Shown in pieces: positions 1 through 9,454 of a stretch of DNA of 64,000 bases; positions within the stretch are counted from its first letter, which is position 1, and the number at the start of each line of letters is the position of its first letter. Under the pieces are notes generated by a model that ran no database searches, was not told where the DNA came from, and worked only from the letters and a program-made list of their open reading frames with translations. The stretch covers positions 372,001 to 436,000 of the forward strand of contig CAVYUG010000009.1 of NCBI GenBank assembly GCA_963771655.1, written 5' to 3'. A program made the position numbers and the translations under genes. This DNA comes from JAWVFM01 sp963771655. GTDB taxonomy: Bacteria > Actinomycetota > Thermoleophilia > Solirubrobacterales > 70-9.

Positions 1-3000
1 GATCCGGCGACGAGCACCTCCCCGCCCGGCCCCGATGCGGTCAGCTCCCGACGCACGATCGGCACGCCGACGTCGGGGGGCAGCATGTCGATCCCGGCCA
101 TCTCCATCATCTTCGGGATCGAGCCGCGGCTCGCCATCCCGATCTCCGACCAGGCGGTCCAATCGATGGCGACGCCGCGGACGCGGCCGTCCGCTCGCAG
201 GCCCGAGATGCTCTTGCAGAGAAGGTCGTTGGCGGCCGCATAGTCCGTCTGTCCCGCGTTCCCGAACCGCCCGGCAATCGAGCTGAATACCACTGCGCTC
301 GAGACGCTGGCACCGCCGAGCGCGCGGAGCAGGTTGAACCACCCGTTGACCTTGACGTCGAAGACGAGGTCGAACTCGCGCTGAGGCTTGTCGGGCAGGT
401 AGTGACTGATCTCCAGCCCCGCGCAGTGGATGAGGACGTCGAGCCGGCCACCGTCCGCGACGCGCGGCCGAGATCGCCGCCGTGACCTGGTCGGGGTCCG
501 TTAGGTCAGCCTGGTGCCAATGCGCCGCGCCGCCCGCCTCGCGAATGGCCTCGATCGCGTCGAGCGCCGCTCGAGCTCGCTCGATCTGCGCCAGCTCGCG
601 CTCGACGAGCTTCGGCGTCGGGCGCTCGCCGCGCTGCTTGATCCGCTCGGTCAGGTCGCGCACGAGCCCGTCGCGATCGGAGGCGAACCGCGCGAGGTCA
701 GGGTCGGCGGGATCGGGCTCGGACACGAGGTCGAGCAGGTGGAAGGTGCCTCCGGACGCGGCCGCGAGGTCGGCGGTGATGGCCGCGACGATGCTTCCCG
801 CCGCCCCAGTGACGCAGAAGACGGTGTCGGCTCCGAGCGCCCGTCCCGGGTCGCTCTCGGCTGGCTGCTCGACGAGTCCGACGGACCAGCGGAGGTCGTC
901 GGCGTAGCCGACTTCGACCGTGCCGGGATCACGGAGCGTCTCCTCGATGAGGATCTCTGCCAGGGCCGCGGTCTTGCGGCCGGGCGGGAAGTCGACGGCC
1001 TTGACGAGGACATCGGGCCGCTCGCGGGCGAGCGCCTTGGAGAACCCGGAGACCGCGCCGCCCATCACCGACGTCGCGCCGCTCGCGTCGTAGCCGTGCC
1101 GCCCTCCAAGGCGAGTGCCGGCGATCAGGAATGTCCCTTCGGGGGAGATCTCCTCGGCGAGCGCACGCATCGCCACCGCGAGGAGCTTGACGCGGGCTCG
1201 CAGGCCCGCCGACCAGGCGTCAGCGTCGAGATCCGCCAGCGGACCCTCCAGGTCGAGGGCCGGCAGCCAGTAGACGCCGTGCATGGGGCCCTCTGACTTC
1301 CAGGCTTCGATCTGTCCCTCGAGCGCCTCCTCGTCCGCCGTGGGGTCCGCGATCAGCACCTCGACGCCGAGCTTCTCGAGCCTGGCGACGAGGGCCTTGG
1401 CGATGCCGCCGCCGTCCGGCGCCACGATCACCCGGCGCCCCGCCTGGAGCTCGATTCCGGTCGCCACGCAGTACTCGAGCGCCGGGCGAACCACCGGAAC
1501 CGGGACGCGGCGGGCGAACGCGCTCGGCTGGTCCTTCTCGGGCGTCTCTGCGCCGACGGCCGGTTCCTGGCCCTTCTCCTCCGCCGCCGGGGCGGCGGCG
1601 GGCGAGCGCTCGTTGACGAACCCGACGACGTGATTGAGGGTCGGGTAGTCGCGGAGCTTCAGGGTGTCGTCGAAGGGGATGTCGTAGGCCTCGCGGATCG
1701 TCGCGAACACCTCGGCCTGCTTGACGGTGTCGATCCCGAGGTCGGCCTCGAGGTCGAGGTCCATGTCGAGCAGGTCCGGTGGGTAGCCGGTCTCCTCGGC
1801 GACGACCTGGAGCACCCGCTCGGCGACGCCCTCGGCGGCGGGCGCCGGTGTGGGCTCGGGCTCGGGAGCCGGCGGCGGAGGGGCGCTGCTGGCCGGGGCG
1901 GCGGCCTTAGCCGGGGCGGCGGCGGGCGAGCGCTCGTTGACGAACCCGACGACGTGATTGAGGGTCGGGTAGTCGCGGAGCTTCAGGGTGTCGTCGAAGG
2001 GGATGTCGTAGGCCTCGCGGATCGTCGCGAACACCTCGGCCTGCTTGACGGTGTCGATCCCGAGGTCGGCCTCGAGGTCGAGGTCCATGTCGAGCAGGTC
2101 CGGTGGGTAGCCGGTCTCCTCGGCGACGACCTGGAGCACCCGCTCGGCGACGCCCTCGGCGGCGGGCGCCGGTGTGGGCTCGGGCTCGGGAGCCGGCGGC
2201 GGAGGGGCGCTGCTGGCCGGGGCGGCGGCCTTAGCCGGGGCGGCGGCGGGCGAGCGCTCGTTGACGAACCCGACGACGTGATTGAGGGTCGGGTAGTCGC
2301 GGAGCTTCAGGGTGTCGTCGAAGGGGATGTCGTAGGCCTCGCGGATCGTCGCGAACACCTCGGCCTGCTTGACGGTGTCGATCCCGAGGTCGGCCTCGAG
2401 GTCGAGGTCCATGTCGAGCAGGTCCGGTGGGTAGCCGGTCTCCTCGGCGACGACCTGGAGCACCCGCTCGGCGACGCCCGCGGCGGCGGGCGCCGGTGTG
2501 GGCTCGGGCTCGGGAGCCGGCGGCGGAGGGGCGCTGCTGGCCGGGGCGGCGGCCTTAGCCGGGGCGGCGGCGGGCGAGCGCTCGTTGACGAACCCGACGA
2601 CGTGATTGAGGGTCGGGTAGTCGCGGAGCTTCAGGGTGTCGTCGAAGGGGATGTCGTAGGTCTCGCGGATCGTCGCGAACACCTCGGCCTGCTTGACGGT
2701 GTCGATCCCGAGGTCGGCCTCGAGGTCGAGGTCCATGTCGAGCAGGTCCGGTGGGTAGCCGGTCTCCTCGGCGACGACCTGGAGCACCCGCTCGGCGACG
2801 CCCTCGGCGGCGGGCGCCGGTGTGGGCTCGGGCTCGGGAGCCGGCGGCGGAGGGGCGCTGCTGGCCGGGGCGGCGGCCTTAGCCGGGGCGGCGGCGGCAG
2901 CGGCGGGCTCTGTCTCGAGCACCGCCGGCTCGATCTCCGCCGGCGCGACGTCCGGCGCCGCGATGGGCGCTCTGCGTACGTCAGCGGGTGGACCCTGATC

Positions 3001-6000
3001 GGCGACGCGGAGCCGATGCTGCACGACCTCGAGCTGCGGATCGTCGTACCCGCTGACCCGCCGCAGCCACGCGCCCCAGTGGTCGCGGTCGGCGATCCGG
3101 TAGTCGTAGCCGAGCTCGTCGGCGGCGCGCCTGCGACCGTCCGCGACTGGCGTCCACCGCAGCAGCAGCATCGAGATCTGGGATCCGAATCCGGCCGCCA
3201 ACCGAAGCGAGTAGCTGACCGGGTAGGAGCCGCCGCCCGAGAGGTTGAGTCGGCCGAGCTCGGGGTCGGGGTCGCGGAAGTTCGGCACCGGCGGGACGAC
3301 CCCCGTCTCCAGCGCCTTCACCGCCAGTACGTCCTCGAGGCCGACCCCCATGGGATGACCTGTGAACCCCTTCACATTGGCGATCACGATGCGGTCGGCG
3401 TCATCGCCGAAGACGTGGCGGAGGGCGTGGATCTCGGCCGCGGCGCTGCCGCCGCGGGCCGGTGTGTACGTCTCGTGGGAAATGAAGACCGTCTCGCCGG
3501 CCATTTCCTCGCGACGCACCCCGCGGCCCTCGGCCTGTTCGACGAGGCCCTCCATGACGGCCCCGATGTGCTCGACGTCGAGCCGGGTGCCATGGAACGC
3601 GGAGTTCGCGGTCGCCGATCCGAGGACTTCGCAGATCGGCGTTACCGCCCGATCGCGGGCGGCGTCGGGGCTCTCGACGACGATGCCTGCCGCGCCCATG
3701 CCGATGATCATTCCGTGACGACGCTGGTCGAACGGAAGCGCCGCCTCCTCGACGACGTCGTCGGTCGCAGCCGCGCCGGAGGCCAGGAACCCCGACCCGA
3801 TCCAGCCCATCATCGTGTCCGAGGTGGCGTCGTCGGCGGCGACGATCAGCACCCGGCGGCAGCGCCCGACGCGGATCCAGTCCTCCGCCAGCGCGACTGC
3901 TTGGGTGGTGCTCGCGCAGGCGGAATTGATCTGCGTGTTAGGCCCCCGGGCCCCGATCAGCTCGGCGAGCTGCGAGTGGCCCATCGACAGGACGCGGAAG
4001 ATGAACCTGCGATCGAACGTATAGGCCTCCTCCTCGAGCTTCCGCTCGAGGTCGTGGATGCGCCGCTCGACCTCGTCGAGCACGACCGGGTCGGTGCCGT
4101 CGCGGTCGAGCATCCGCGCCCGGAGCGTCTCCAGGGCGGTCAAGCGCTCGCGGCGCATGTGATCGGTCGTGTACCGGGACGCCTCGTCGGCCATCTCCTC
4201 GAGGCCGGGGAACGCCGATGCGTAGATCACCCCGGTCTCGTCGCGGAGCTCGTCGGGGAGCGACCAGCGGTCGGGGAGCTTGGTCCCCGTGGTCGTCGTC
4301 TTGTAGCGCAACACGAGCGGGATGCCAGCGTCGCGTAGCGCGTCGATGCCGGCGGCAATCGCGAGCTGGGTATCGCGCCCGAGCGCAGCCAGACGGTCCT
4401 CATCGACGCCGAACTCCTCGACCGGATCGAATCCGCCGGCGCGGCCCGCGAGCTTGATCACTGCGTCGAGGCGGTCGATCGTCTCGAACGAAGCGGCGCC
4501 GTCGTCCCGCTTGACCAGCCGGGTGATGTGCTTGTCGAGCATCTCGCGCCGCAGGCGGCCCGGGATTACGTCGATCCCCTGCTCGCCGTTGAGCAGCCGC
4601 CCGACGTTCGCGTCGTCGAACAGCCGCTCGGTGCCCGGAAGCCCGAGCGCGGCGCCGGTTATGACCACGGACTTGCGCACCGACTCCCCCCCTTCGCTCG
4701 ACGCCGAGTCGGGCTCCGCGGAGGACTGTGTCGCGGACTCGGCGGTGGCTCGGCGCGCGCGTGCTTCCCGCACCGCCCGTGGATGCGGCTGCGCGGTGGC
4801 GCCCTCCCGCAGCTCGACCGACTCGCGCGCTACCGGTTCCCGTCCGATGCCGAGGCCCGCTGCCCAGAGGCCGCAAAGGGCATTGTTGAACGTCGGAACG
4901 TCGCCCTGCTTGGGATGGTTGCTGGCGAGGCTCGTGACCTTGTCGTCGCCGAACACATCGGACGCAAAGCCCTGGAGCGCGTGCTTCGGGCCCGATTCGA
5001 CGAACACCCGCGCGCCCTCGTCGTAGAGGGTGTGAAGCCCCTTCACGAACTGGACCGGCGATGCAACCTGGCGGCTGAGGATGTCGAGCATCTGCTCCGG
5101 AGCCCCCTCGCCCGTGGGATAGAGCTCGCCGTCCAGGTTGGCGACGACCGGAAGCTCGGGGGGGCGCAGGCCGAGGCGCTGAAGCATCGCCCGCAGCGGG
5201 GCGCTCGCCGGCGCCACGATCTCGGTGTGGAAGCCGTGGCTGACGGGGAGTGGGATCGCGGTGTGCCCTCGCTCCTTCACCGCCTCCACCGCGCGGGCGA
5301 CCGCGTCGGTGGCGCCGCCGAGGACGACCTGATGCGGCGAGTTGATGTTGGCGAGGACGACGTAGCCGTCGATCCCCGCGACTATCTCCTCGACCTCCTC
5401 CAGCGGCGCCATCGCCGCGGCCATCGCCCCCGGGTCCTCGACCCGAAGGCTCGCCATCTCGCGCCCCCGCGCGCTGACGGCCTCGAGCGCATCCTCAAAC
5501 GACAGCCCGCCGGCGCTGACCAGCGCCGCGTACTCGCCGACCGAATGACCCATGACGAGATCGGGGACGATCCCGTACTCGCCCAACAGTCGAGTCAGCG
5601 CCGTGTCGACCGTGATCACCGCCGGCTGCTGGATCTCGGTTCGACGGAGCTCCTCCTCCGCCCGCGCCATCGCGTCCGGGTCCGCCGGCTCGGCGAACAC
5701 GATGTCCGTCAGGCGGCGCCCCTCGAGCAGCGGGGCCATGATCTCATCGGCCTCATCGAAGAGCTCGGCGACCACAAGCTCGCGGTCGCGCAGCTCGGCG
5801 AGCATGTTCGCGTACTGGGAGCCCTGGCCCGTGTAGAGGAACGCCACCTTGCCGGGGCGACCGCTGCCGCGGTGGATGCCGCGAGCGCGCAGCGCCAGCC
5901 AGCCGGAGGCGTTCCCCGACTGCAGCACCCGCGACGCCAGCTCCGCCTTCGCCTCCAGGTCCTGGCCGTCGGCGTAGTCGATCGCGATCCGCTCAGGAGC

Positions 6001-7650
6001 GCGCAGCGCCTCGCTCGAGGGAGGCGTCGGCTCGAGGTGGCGTCCCTGGCGCGCCTCGGCAAGCGCCGTCCGAAGCGCGTTCGCCAGCCCCGATTCGTCG
6101 TCCGCGCCGATCACAAGTGCCCCGCGCAGCGGCCGCTTCGCCGATGAGGGCTCGACGCGGGGCCGGCCCGACGGCAAGGGCTCGAACGGCACGGCCGCCG
6201 AGGAGCGGTGGCCGTTGGCTGAGCGGCGATCGGGCGCGTACTCCTCCATGACGAGATGGAAGTTGGTGCCGCCGAAGCCGAATGCGCTCACCCCGGCGAC
6301 CCGCGTTCGGTCGGCGGCGATGTCCCAATCGCGGAGCTCGGTGTTGACCGCGAACGGCGACGCGCTCCAATCGAGGTTGTGGTTCGGGCGCTCGAAGTTG
6401 AGGCTCGGCGGCAGCACCTTGTCGCGAAGCGCCAGCGTGGCCTTCAGCATGCCCGCCGCCCCCGCCGCCCCCTTCAGGTGGCCGATGTTCGACTTCACCG
6501 AGCCGAGCGCGATCGAACCCGGCGCGACGTGGGCGCCGGAGAACGCCCCCATCAGACTCTCGAGCTCGACCGCATCGCCGACGCTCGTCGAGGTGCCGTG
6601 ACCCTCGATCAGGGTGCACTCGGCGGGCGACAGCCCGGCGTTCCGCCACGCCCGCTCGACCGCGAAGCGCTGACCCACAGGGTTGGGGGCGGTGATGCCC
6701 TTGCCCTTGCCGTCGCTTGCGCTCCCGACCCCGCGGACCACGGCGTAGATCCGGTCGCCGGCGGCGACGGCGTCGGCGAGCCGCTTGACGACGAACAACG
6801 CCGCGCCCTCGCCCATCACGAACCCGTCGGCGCCGTCGGAGTAGGGACGGGTGCCGGTGGGCGACAGCGCCCCGATGGCGCAGAACTTGACGAACATGTG
6901 GGCGCCCATGTTCCGATCCACGCCGCCGGTGATCGCGACATCGAACTCGTGGGCCAGGAGTCCGTCGACGGTCGCGTCCATCGCCGCCAGCGCGGAGGCA
7001 CAGGCCGCGTCCGTCGTGAAGTTCGGCCCGTGGAGGTTGAAGAGGTTGGCCACGCGGCCGGCCATGCAATTGCCGAGCTCGCCCGGCATCGTGTCCTCGG
7101 TGACCGAAGGGAGCCAGGCGTCGAGGTTGGCATGCAGCTCGCTCTCGATCGTCGAGCGGACGTCGGCCGGGAGCCCCGCAAAGCTCGCGGCGCCCTCGAG
7201 CTCGCGAGCGAGGTCGGGGAACATGATCCGCAGCGACGTCAGGTAGTGCTTCTCGCCGGAGAGGGCGTTGCCGATGATCACGGCGGTGCGATCGAGGTCG
7301 AGCGGGCGATCGGGCCAGCCGGCGTCCATCAGCGCCATCCGGGTGCACGCGACCGCCCACTTGTGGGCGTCGTCCATCGCGTCGCTCACCTTCGGCGGCA
7401 ACGGGAGCTTCCAGGCGAACGGGTCCCACTCCCAGTCGCGGACCCAGCTGCCGATCTTCGAGTAGGTCTTCTCGGGCGCCTTCGGGTCCGGGTCGTAGTA
7501 CAGGGCGGGGTCCCAGCGCTCGCGGTCGACCTCGCTGATCGAGTAGCGGCCGGCTGTCACGTTGCGCCAGAACGCCGCCGCGTCGGGCGCATCGGGCATG
7601 ATCGCGCTGACGCCGATGATCGCGGCGGCATTGTCTAGCGGCCCGGTCAT
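1..7650 (-). CDS. Type I PKS/PUFA-synthase-like megasynthase (KS-AT-KS-4xACP-KR), partial, frameshifted
   Basis: Iterative type I polyketide or fatty-acid synthase related in layout to PfaA-type enzymes. From the ATG at 7650 I read about 2,540 residues before the left window edge, with no stop. KS1 covers about residues 1-480, with Cys217 in an ACAS motif plus EGHGTS and NIGH histidine motifs. An acyltransferase follows, with Ser703 in GHSVGEY. A second KS starts near residue 990, with Cys1245 in NSACAS, HET and TGHP motifs, so it looks catalytic rather than a chain-length factor. Four 108-residue carrier domains follow (about 1585-2015). The C-terminal KR has TGAAGS, a catalytic Ser in VVFSS and Tyr in DYAAAN. 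Each carrier has Thr (1651, 1759, 1867, 1975) in the usual phosphopantetheine Ser position. The reading frame shifts by one base at about 460-470, inside the KR, either an error or an inactivating mutation. It starts 13 bp after an acyl-CoA dehydrogenase and is probably in one operon with it. The product is unknown. Confidence 0.9.
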   Translation of the reverse strand, partial: MTGPLDNAAAIIGVSAIMPDAPDAAAFWRNVTAGRYSISEVDRERWDPALYYDPDPKAPEKTYSKIGSWVRDWEWDPFAWKLPLPPKVSDAMDDAHKWAVACTRMALMDAGWPDRPLDLDRTAVIIGNALSGEKHYLTSLRIMFPDLARELEGAASFAGLPADVRSTIESELHANLDAWLPSVTEDTMPGELGNCMAGRVANLFNLHGPNFTTDAACASALAAMDATVDGLLAHEFDVAITGGVDRNMGAHMFVKFCAIGALSPTGTRPYSDGADGFVMGEGAALFVVKRLADAVAAGDRIYAVVRGVGSASDGKGKGITAPNPVGQRFAVERAWRNAGLSPAECTLIEGHGTSTSVGDAVELESLMGAFSGAHVAPGSIALGSVKSNIGHLKGAAGAAGMLKATLALRDKVLPPSLNFERPNHNLDWSASPFAVNTELRDWDIAADRTRVAGVSAFGFGGTNFHLVMEEYAPDRRSANGHRSSAAVPFEPLPSGRPRVEPSSAKRPLRGALVIGADDESGLANALRTALAEARQGRHLEPTPPSSEALRAPERIAIDYADGQDLEAKAELASRVLQSGNASGWLALRARGIHRGSGRPGKVAFLYTGQGSQYANMLAELRDRELVVAELFDEADEIMAPLLEGRRLTDIVFAEPADPDAMARAEEELRRTEIQQPAVITVDTALTRLLGEYGIVPDLVMGHSVGEYAALVSAGGLSFEDALEAVSARGREMASLRVEDPGAMAAAMAPLEEVEEIVAGIDGYVVLANINSPHQVVLGGATDAVARAVEAVKERGHTAIPLPVSHGFHTEIVAPASAPLRAMLQRLGLRPPELPVVANLDGELYPTGEGAPEQMLDILSRQVASPVQFVKGLHTLYDEGARVFVESGPKHALQGFASDVFGDDKVTSLASNHPKQGDVPTFNNALCGLWAAGLGIGREPVARESVELREGATAQPHPRAVREARARRATAESATQSSAEPDSASSEGGESVRKSVVITGAALGLPGTERLFDDANVGRLLNGEQGIDVIPGRLRREMLDKHITRLVKRDDGAASFETIDRLDAVIKLAGRAGGFDPVEEFGVDEDRLAALGRDTQLAIAAGIDALRDAGIPLVLRYKTTTTGTKLPDRWSLPDELRDETGVIYASAFPGLEEMADEASRYTTDHMRRERLTALETLRARMLDRDGTDPVVLDEVERRIHDLERKLEEEAYTFDRRFIFRVLSMGHSQLAELIGARGPNTQINSACASTTQAVALAEDWIRVGRCRRVLIVAADDATSDTMMGWIGSGFLASGAAATDDVVEEAALPFDQRRHGMIIGMGAAGIVVESPDAARDRAVTPICEVLGSATANSAFHGTRLDVEHIGAVMEGLVEQAEGRGVRREEMAGETVFISHETYTPARGGSAAAEIHALRHVFGDDADRIVIANVKGFTGHPMGVGLEDVLAVKALETGVVPPVPNFRDPDPELGRLNLSGGGSYPVSYSLRLAAGFGSQISMLLLRWTPVADGRRRAADELGYDYRIADRDHWGAWLRRVSGYDDPQLEVVQHRLRVADQGPPADVRRAPIAAPDVAPAEIEPAVLETEPAAAAAAPAKAAAPASSAPPPPAPEPEPTPAPAAEGVAERVLQVVAEETGYPPDLLDMDLDLEADLGIDTVKQAEVFATIRETYDIPFDDTLKLRDYPTLNHVVGFVNERSPAAAPAKAAAPASSAPPPPAPEPEPTPAPAAAGVAERVLQVVAEETGYPPDLLDMDLDLEADLGIDTVKQAEVFATIREAYDIPFDDTLKLRDYPTLNHVVGFVNERSPAAAPAKAAAPASSAPPPPAPEPEPTPAPAAEGVAERVLQVVAEETGYPPDLLDMDLDLEADLGIDTVKQAEVFATIREAYDIPFDDTLKLRDYPTLNHVVGFVNERSPAAAPAKAAAPASSAPPPPAPEPEPTPAPAAEGVAERVLQVVAEETGYPPDLLDMDLDLEADLGIDTVKQAEVFATIREAYDIPFDDTLKLRDYPTLNHVVGFVNERSPAAAPAAEEKGQEPAVGAETPEKDQPSAFARRVPVPVVRPALEYCVATGIELQAGRRVIVAPDGGGIAKALVARLEKLGVEVLIADPTADEEALEGQIEAWKSEGPMHGVYWLPALDLEGPLADLDADAWSAGLRARVKLLAVAMRALAEEISPEGTFLIAGTRLGGRHGYDASGATSVMGGAVSGFSKALARERPDVLVKAVDFPPGRKTAALAEILIEETLRDPGTVEVGYADDLRWSVGLVEQPAESDPGRALGADTVFCVTGAAGSIVAAITADLAAASGGTFHLLDLVSEPDPADPDLARFASDRDGLVRDLTERIKQRGERPTPKLVERELAQIERARAALDAIEAIREAGGAAHWHQADLTDPDQVTAAISAARRGRWPARRPHPLRGAGDQSLPARQASARVRPRLRRQGQRVVQPAPRARRCQRLERSGIQLDCRAVRERGTDGLCGRQRPSLQEHLGPASGRPRPRRRHRLDRLVGDRDGEPRLDPEDDGDGRDRHAAPRRRRADRASGADRIGAGRGGARRRI
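1613..2908 (-). repeat. Four tandem 324-bp carrier-domain repeats
   Basis: Four direct copies with an exact 324-bp period begin at 1613, 1937, 2261 and 2585 and encode four 108-residue ACP modules, each with an Ala/Pro/Glu-rich linker. I noticed only isolated differences between copies, for example gcctcgcgg against gtctcgcgg near 2660 and ccctcggcg against cccgcggcg near 2478. Near-identity at synonymous sites indicates recent expansion or gene conversion. Confidence 0.97.
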
Positions 7651-7663
7651 CGGGTGGCGCCGA

Positions 7664-9319
7664 TCACGGTCTCATCCGACCGTAGACGGCCTCGGTAACC
7701 GCCCCGAGGTCGGCGAAGAGCCCACCCTGAGCCCGATGGATCGACGCGAGGTCGAGGCGACCGGTGAGCTCGTCGAGGTCGCCGTCGGCTCCGGCCACGT
7801 AGCGGACGCCCTCTGTGGCGACGGCCAATGCGGCGCCGCGAGCGTGGACCCGCGACGCGGCGGCCAGAGGCCCGGCCCGAAGGCGCCGCGACGCCTTCGG
7901 GTTCAGTTCCTTGTCCGCCGACCGCTTCGCGCGCCTGGCGAGCGCGGCCGCTCCCTCGACCTGAGCGATCAAGGCGCCGAGCCGCATGAGGACATGCTGG
8001 TGGCGGGTCAACCTCTCGACCCGGCAGCGCTCGAGCAACTCCGCCAGGGCGTGATGGGCGAGCGCCGCGACGTCGGCGCCGACGGTGGGATGCTCACCGT
8101 GGAGCGCCTCGAGCTCACGCGCCTGCGCGTGGTAGTAGTCGCCGCTCGACTTCAGATGCTCCTGCCAGCGCCCGTGGGCGATCGTGATCTCCATGATCTC
8201 CGAGGTGCCCTCGTAGATCGTGGTGATGCGAACGTCGCGCTTGATCTTCTCGACCATGTAGTCGTGCGTGTAGCCGTAACCGCCGTGGGCCTGGATCGCC
8301 GCGTCGGCCGCAGCGTCGCCGGCCTCGGTCGCGAGGAGCTTGGCCACGGCCCCCTCGACGTTTAGCTGCCCCTCGCCTGCATCCAGCCGCTCGGCCGTCT
8401 CCTCGATCGCGGCCCTCGAGGCCTCGAGCGCGACCGCGTGGGGCGCAATCAGCTTGTATGTGAAGCCCTCCTTCTCGGACAGCGGCCCGCCGGCTTGGAT
8501 GCGCTTGCGCGAGTAGGCAATTGCGCGTTCGAGCGCCGCCCAACCGGCGCCGAGCCCGAACGCGGCCACCATCAGCCTCGTGTAACCGAAGACCTGCTGG
8601 GCCTGGACGAGCCCCTGGCCCTCGACGCCACCCACCAGCCGGTCGGCGTCGACGTGGACCTTGTCGAGGAAGAGAGCGGCGGTGTTGCTGAGCCGAATGC
8701 CGTGCTTGTCCTCGTGCTTTCCGTGCGTGAATCCCTCGGCGCCCGATTCGACCACGAACCAGCTTGGCCCGCTGGGCGTCAGAGCGAGGATCGTGTAGAG
8801 GTCCGCGACGCCGCCGTTGCTGATCCACTGCTTGGCGCCGCTGATCCGATAGCCGGTGACGGCGCCGTTTTGGCTCAAGGGCTCCGCGGTCGTCTTCAGC
8901 GCCCCGAGGTCGCTGCCCGCCTCGGGCTCAGTGGCGCCGTAGGCGAAGAGAATTCCCTCCTTGGCGATCCGGGTCATGTACTCGCGCCTTTGGTCCTCCG
9001 TGCCGCCGACCCTGATCGGGTCGCTGCCGAGGAACGTCGCCAGCTCGGAGGTCGCCAGGCCGAGATCGATCGCGGCCATTCGCTCGCAGACGCGGTAGAC
9101 GTCGAACGCGCCGCCTCCCATCCCCCCGTACTCGTATGGAACGAACAGGAGCTGGATTCCCAGCTCGTCGGCCGACGACATCCGGCGCACGAGCTCCTCC
9201 GGGAACTCGTCGCGCTCGTCGAGCTCGATCAGCAGCGAATCCGGAAGCTCGCGGGCGGCGAACTCGTCAATCGACTTGAGCGCCACGCTCAACATCTCCG
9301 CGTTGAGCTCGTTCGCCAT
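7664..9319 (-). CDS. Acyl-CoA dehydrogenase
   Basis: FAD enzyme that introduces an alpha-beta double bond into an acyl thioester and passes electrons to ETF. About 551 residues, longer than the usual 380-400 because of an extra C-terminal helical region after the core. The core shows the FAD/substrate motifs EPEAGSD and QWISNGG, HGGYGYT, and the IYEGTSEI segment carrying the catalytic Glu. I prefer the ATG at 9319 to the GTG at 9322 because AGGAG lies 7 nt upstream of it. The stop is 13 bp before the megasynthase start, so the two genes look co-transcribed. The natural partner is EtfBA, transcribed divergently 135 bp away. The substrate could be free acyl-CoA or a product of the synthase; the sequence does not decide. 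Confidence 0.93.
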   Translation of the reverse strand: MANELNAEMLSVALKSIDEFAARELPDSLLIELDERDEFPEELVRRMSSADELGIQLLFVPYEYGGMGGGAFDVYRVCERMAAIDLGLATSELATFLGSDPIRVGGTEDQRREYMTRIAKEGILFAYGATEPEAGSDLGALKTTAEPLSQNGAVTGYRISGAKQWISNGGVADLYTILALTPSGPSWFVVESGAEGFTHGKHEDKHGIRLSNTAALFLDKVHVDADRLVGGVEGQGLVQAQQVFGYTRLMVAAFGLGAGWAALERAIAYSRKRIQAGGPLSEKEGFTYKLIAPHAVALEASRAAIEETAERLDAGEGQLNVEGAVAKLLATEAGDAAADAAIQAHGGYGYTHDYMVEKIKRDVRITTIYEGTSEIMEITIAHGRWQEHLKSSGDYYHAQARELEALHGEHPTVGADVAALAHHALAELLERCRVERLTRHQHVLMRLGALIAQVEGAAALARRAKRSADKELNPKASRRLRAGPLAAASRVHARGAALAVATEGVRYVAGADGDLDELTGRLDLASIHRAQGGLFADLGAVTEAVYGRMRP

Positions 9320-9454
9320 CACATAGCTCCTCTTCGTGTTTTCCCCGTTAGTTCAGTCTGACACTTGAGAGCGGCCGGCCATCGGGGAATGACCTTGAAC
9401 CCGACCGCGGCGAACTACTGATCTCGCAGCCTCCGATTGAACTACTGTCGTCGT
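9320..9454. promoter_or_regulatory. Divergent intergenic region between acyl-CoA dehydrogenase and etfB
   Basis: This 135-bp gap must hold promoters for both divergent operons. A 9-bp direct repeat, gaactactg, occurs at 9412-9420 and 9439-9447, just before etfB, and could be an operator half-site pair. I see no convincing -35/-10 set. Confidence 0.35.

Noticed and set aside
1613..2908. Regularly spaced repeats as a possible CRISPR array
   Set aside because: The whole 324-bp unit is repeated, not short repeats with unique spacers, and it is coding.
1630..4338. A 902-codon plus-strand frame with four long protein repeats
   Set aside because: It is the antisense shadow of the four carrier domains; its repeats follow the 324-bp DNA period and the text has no known motifs, while the minus strand encodes clear KS and ACP domains.
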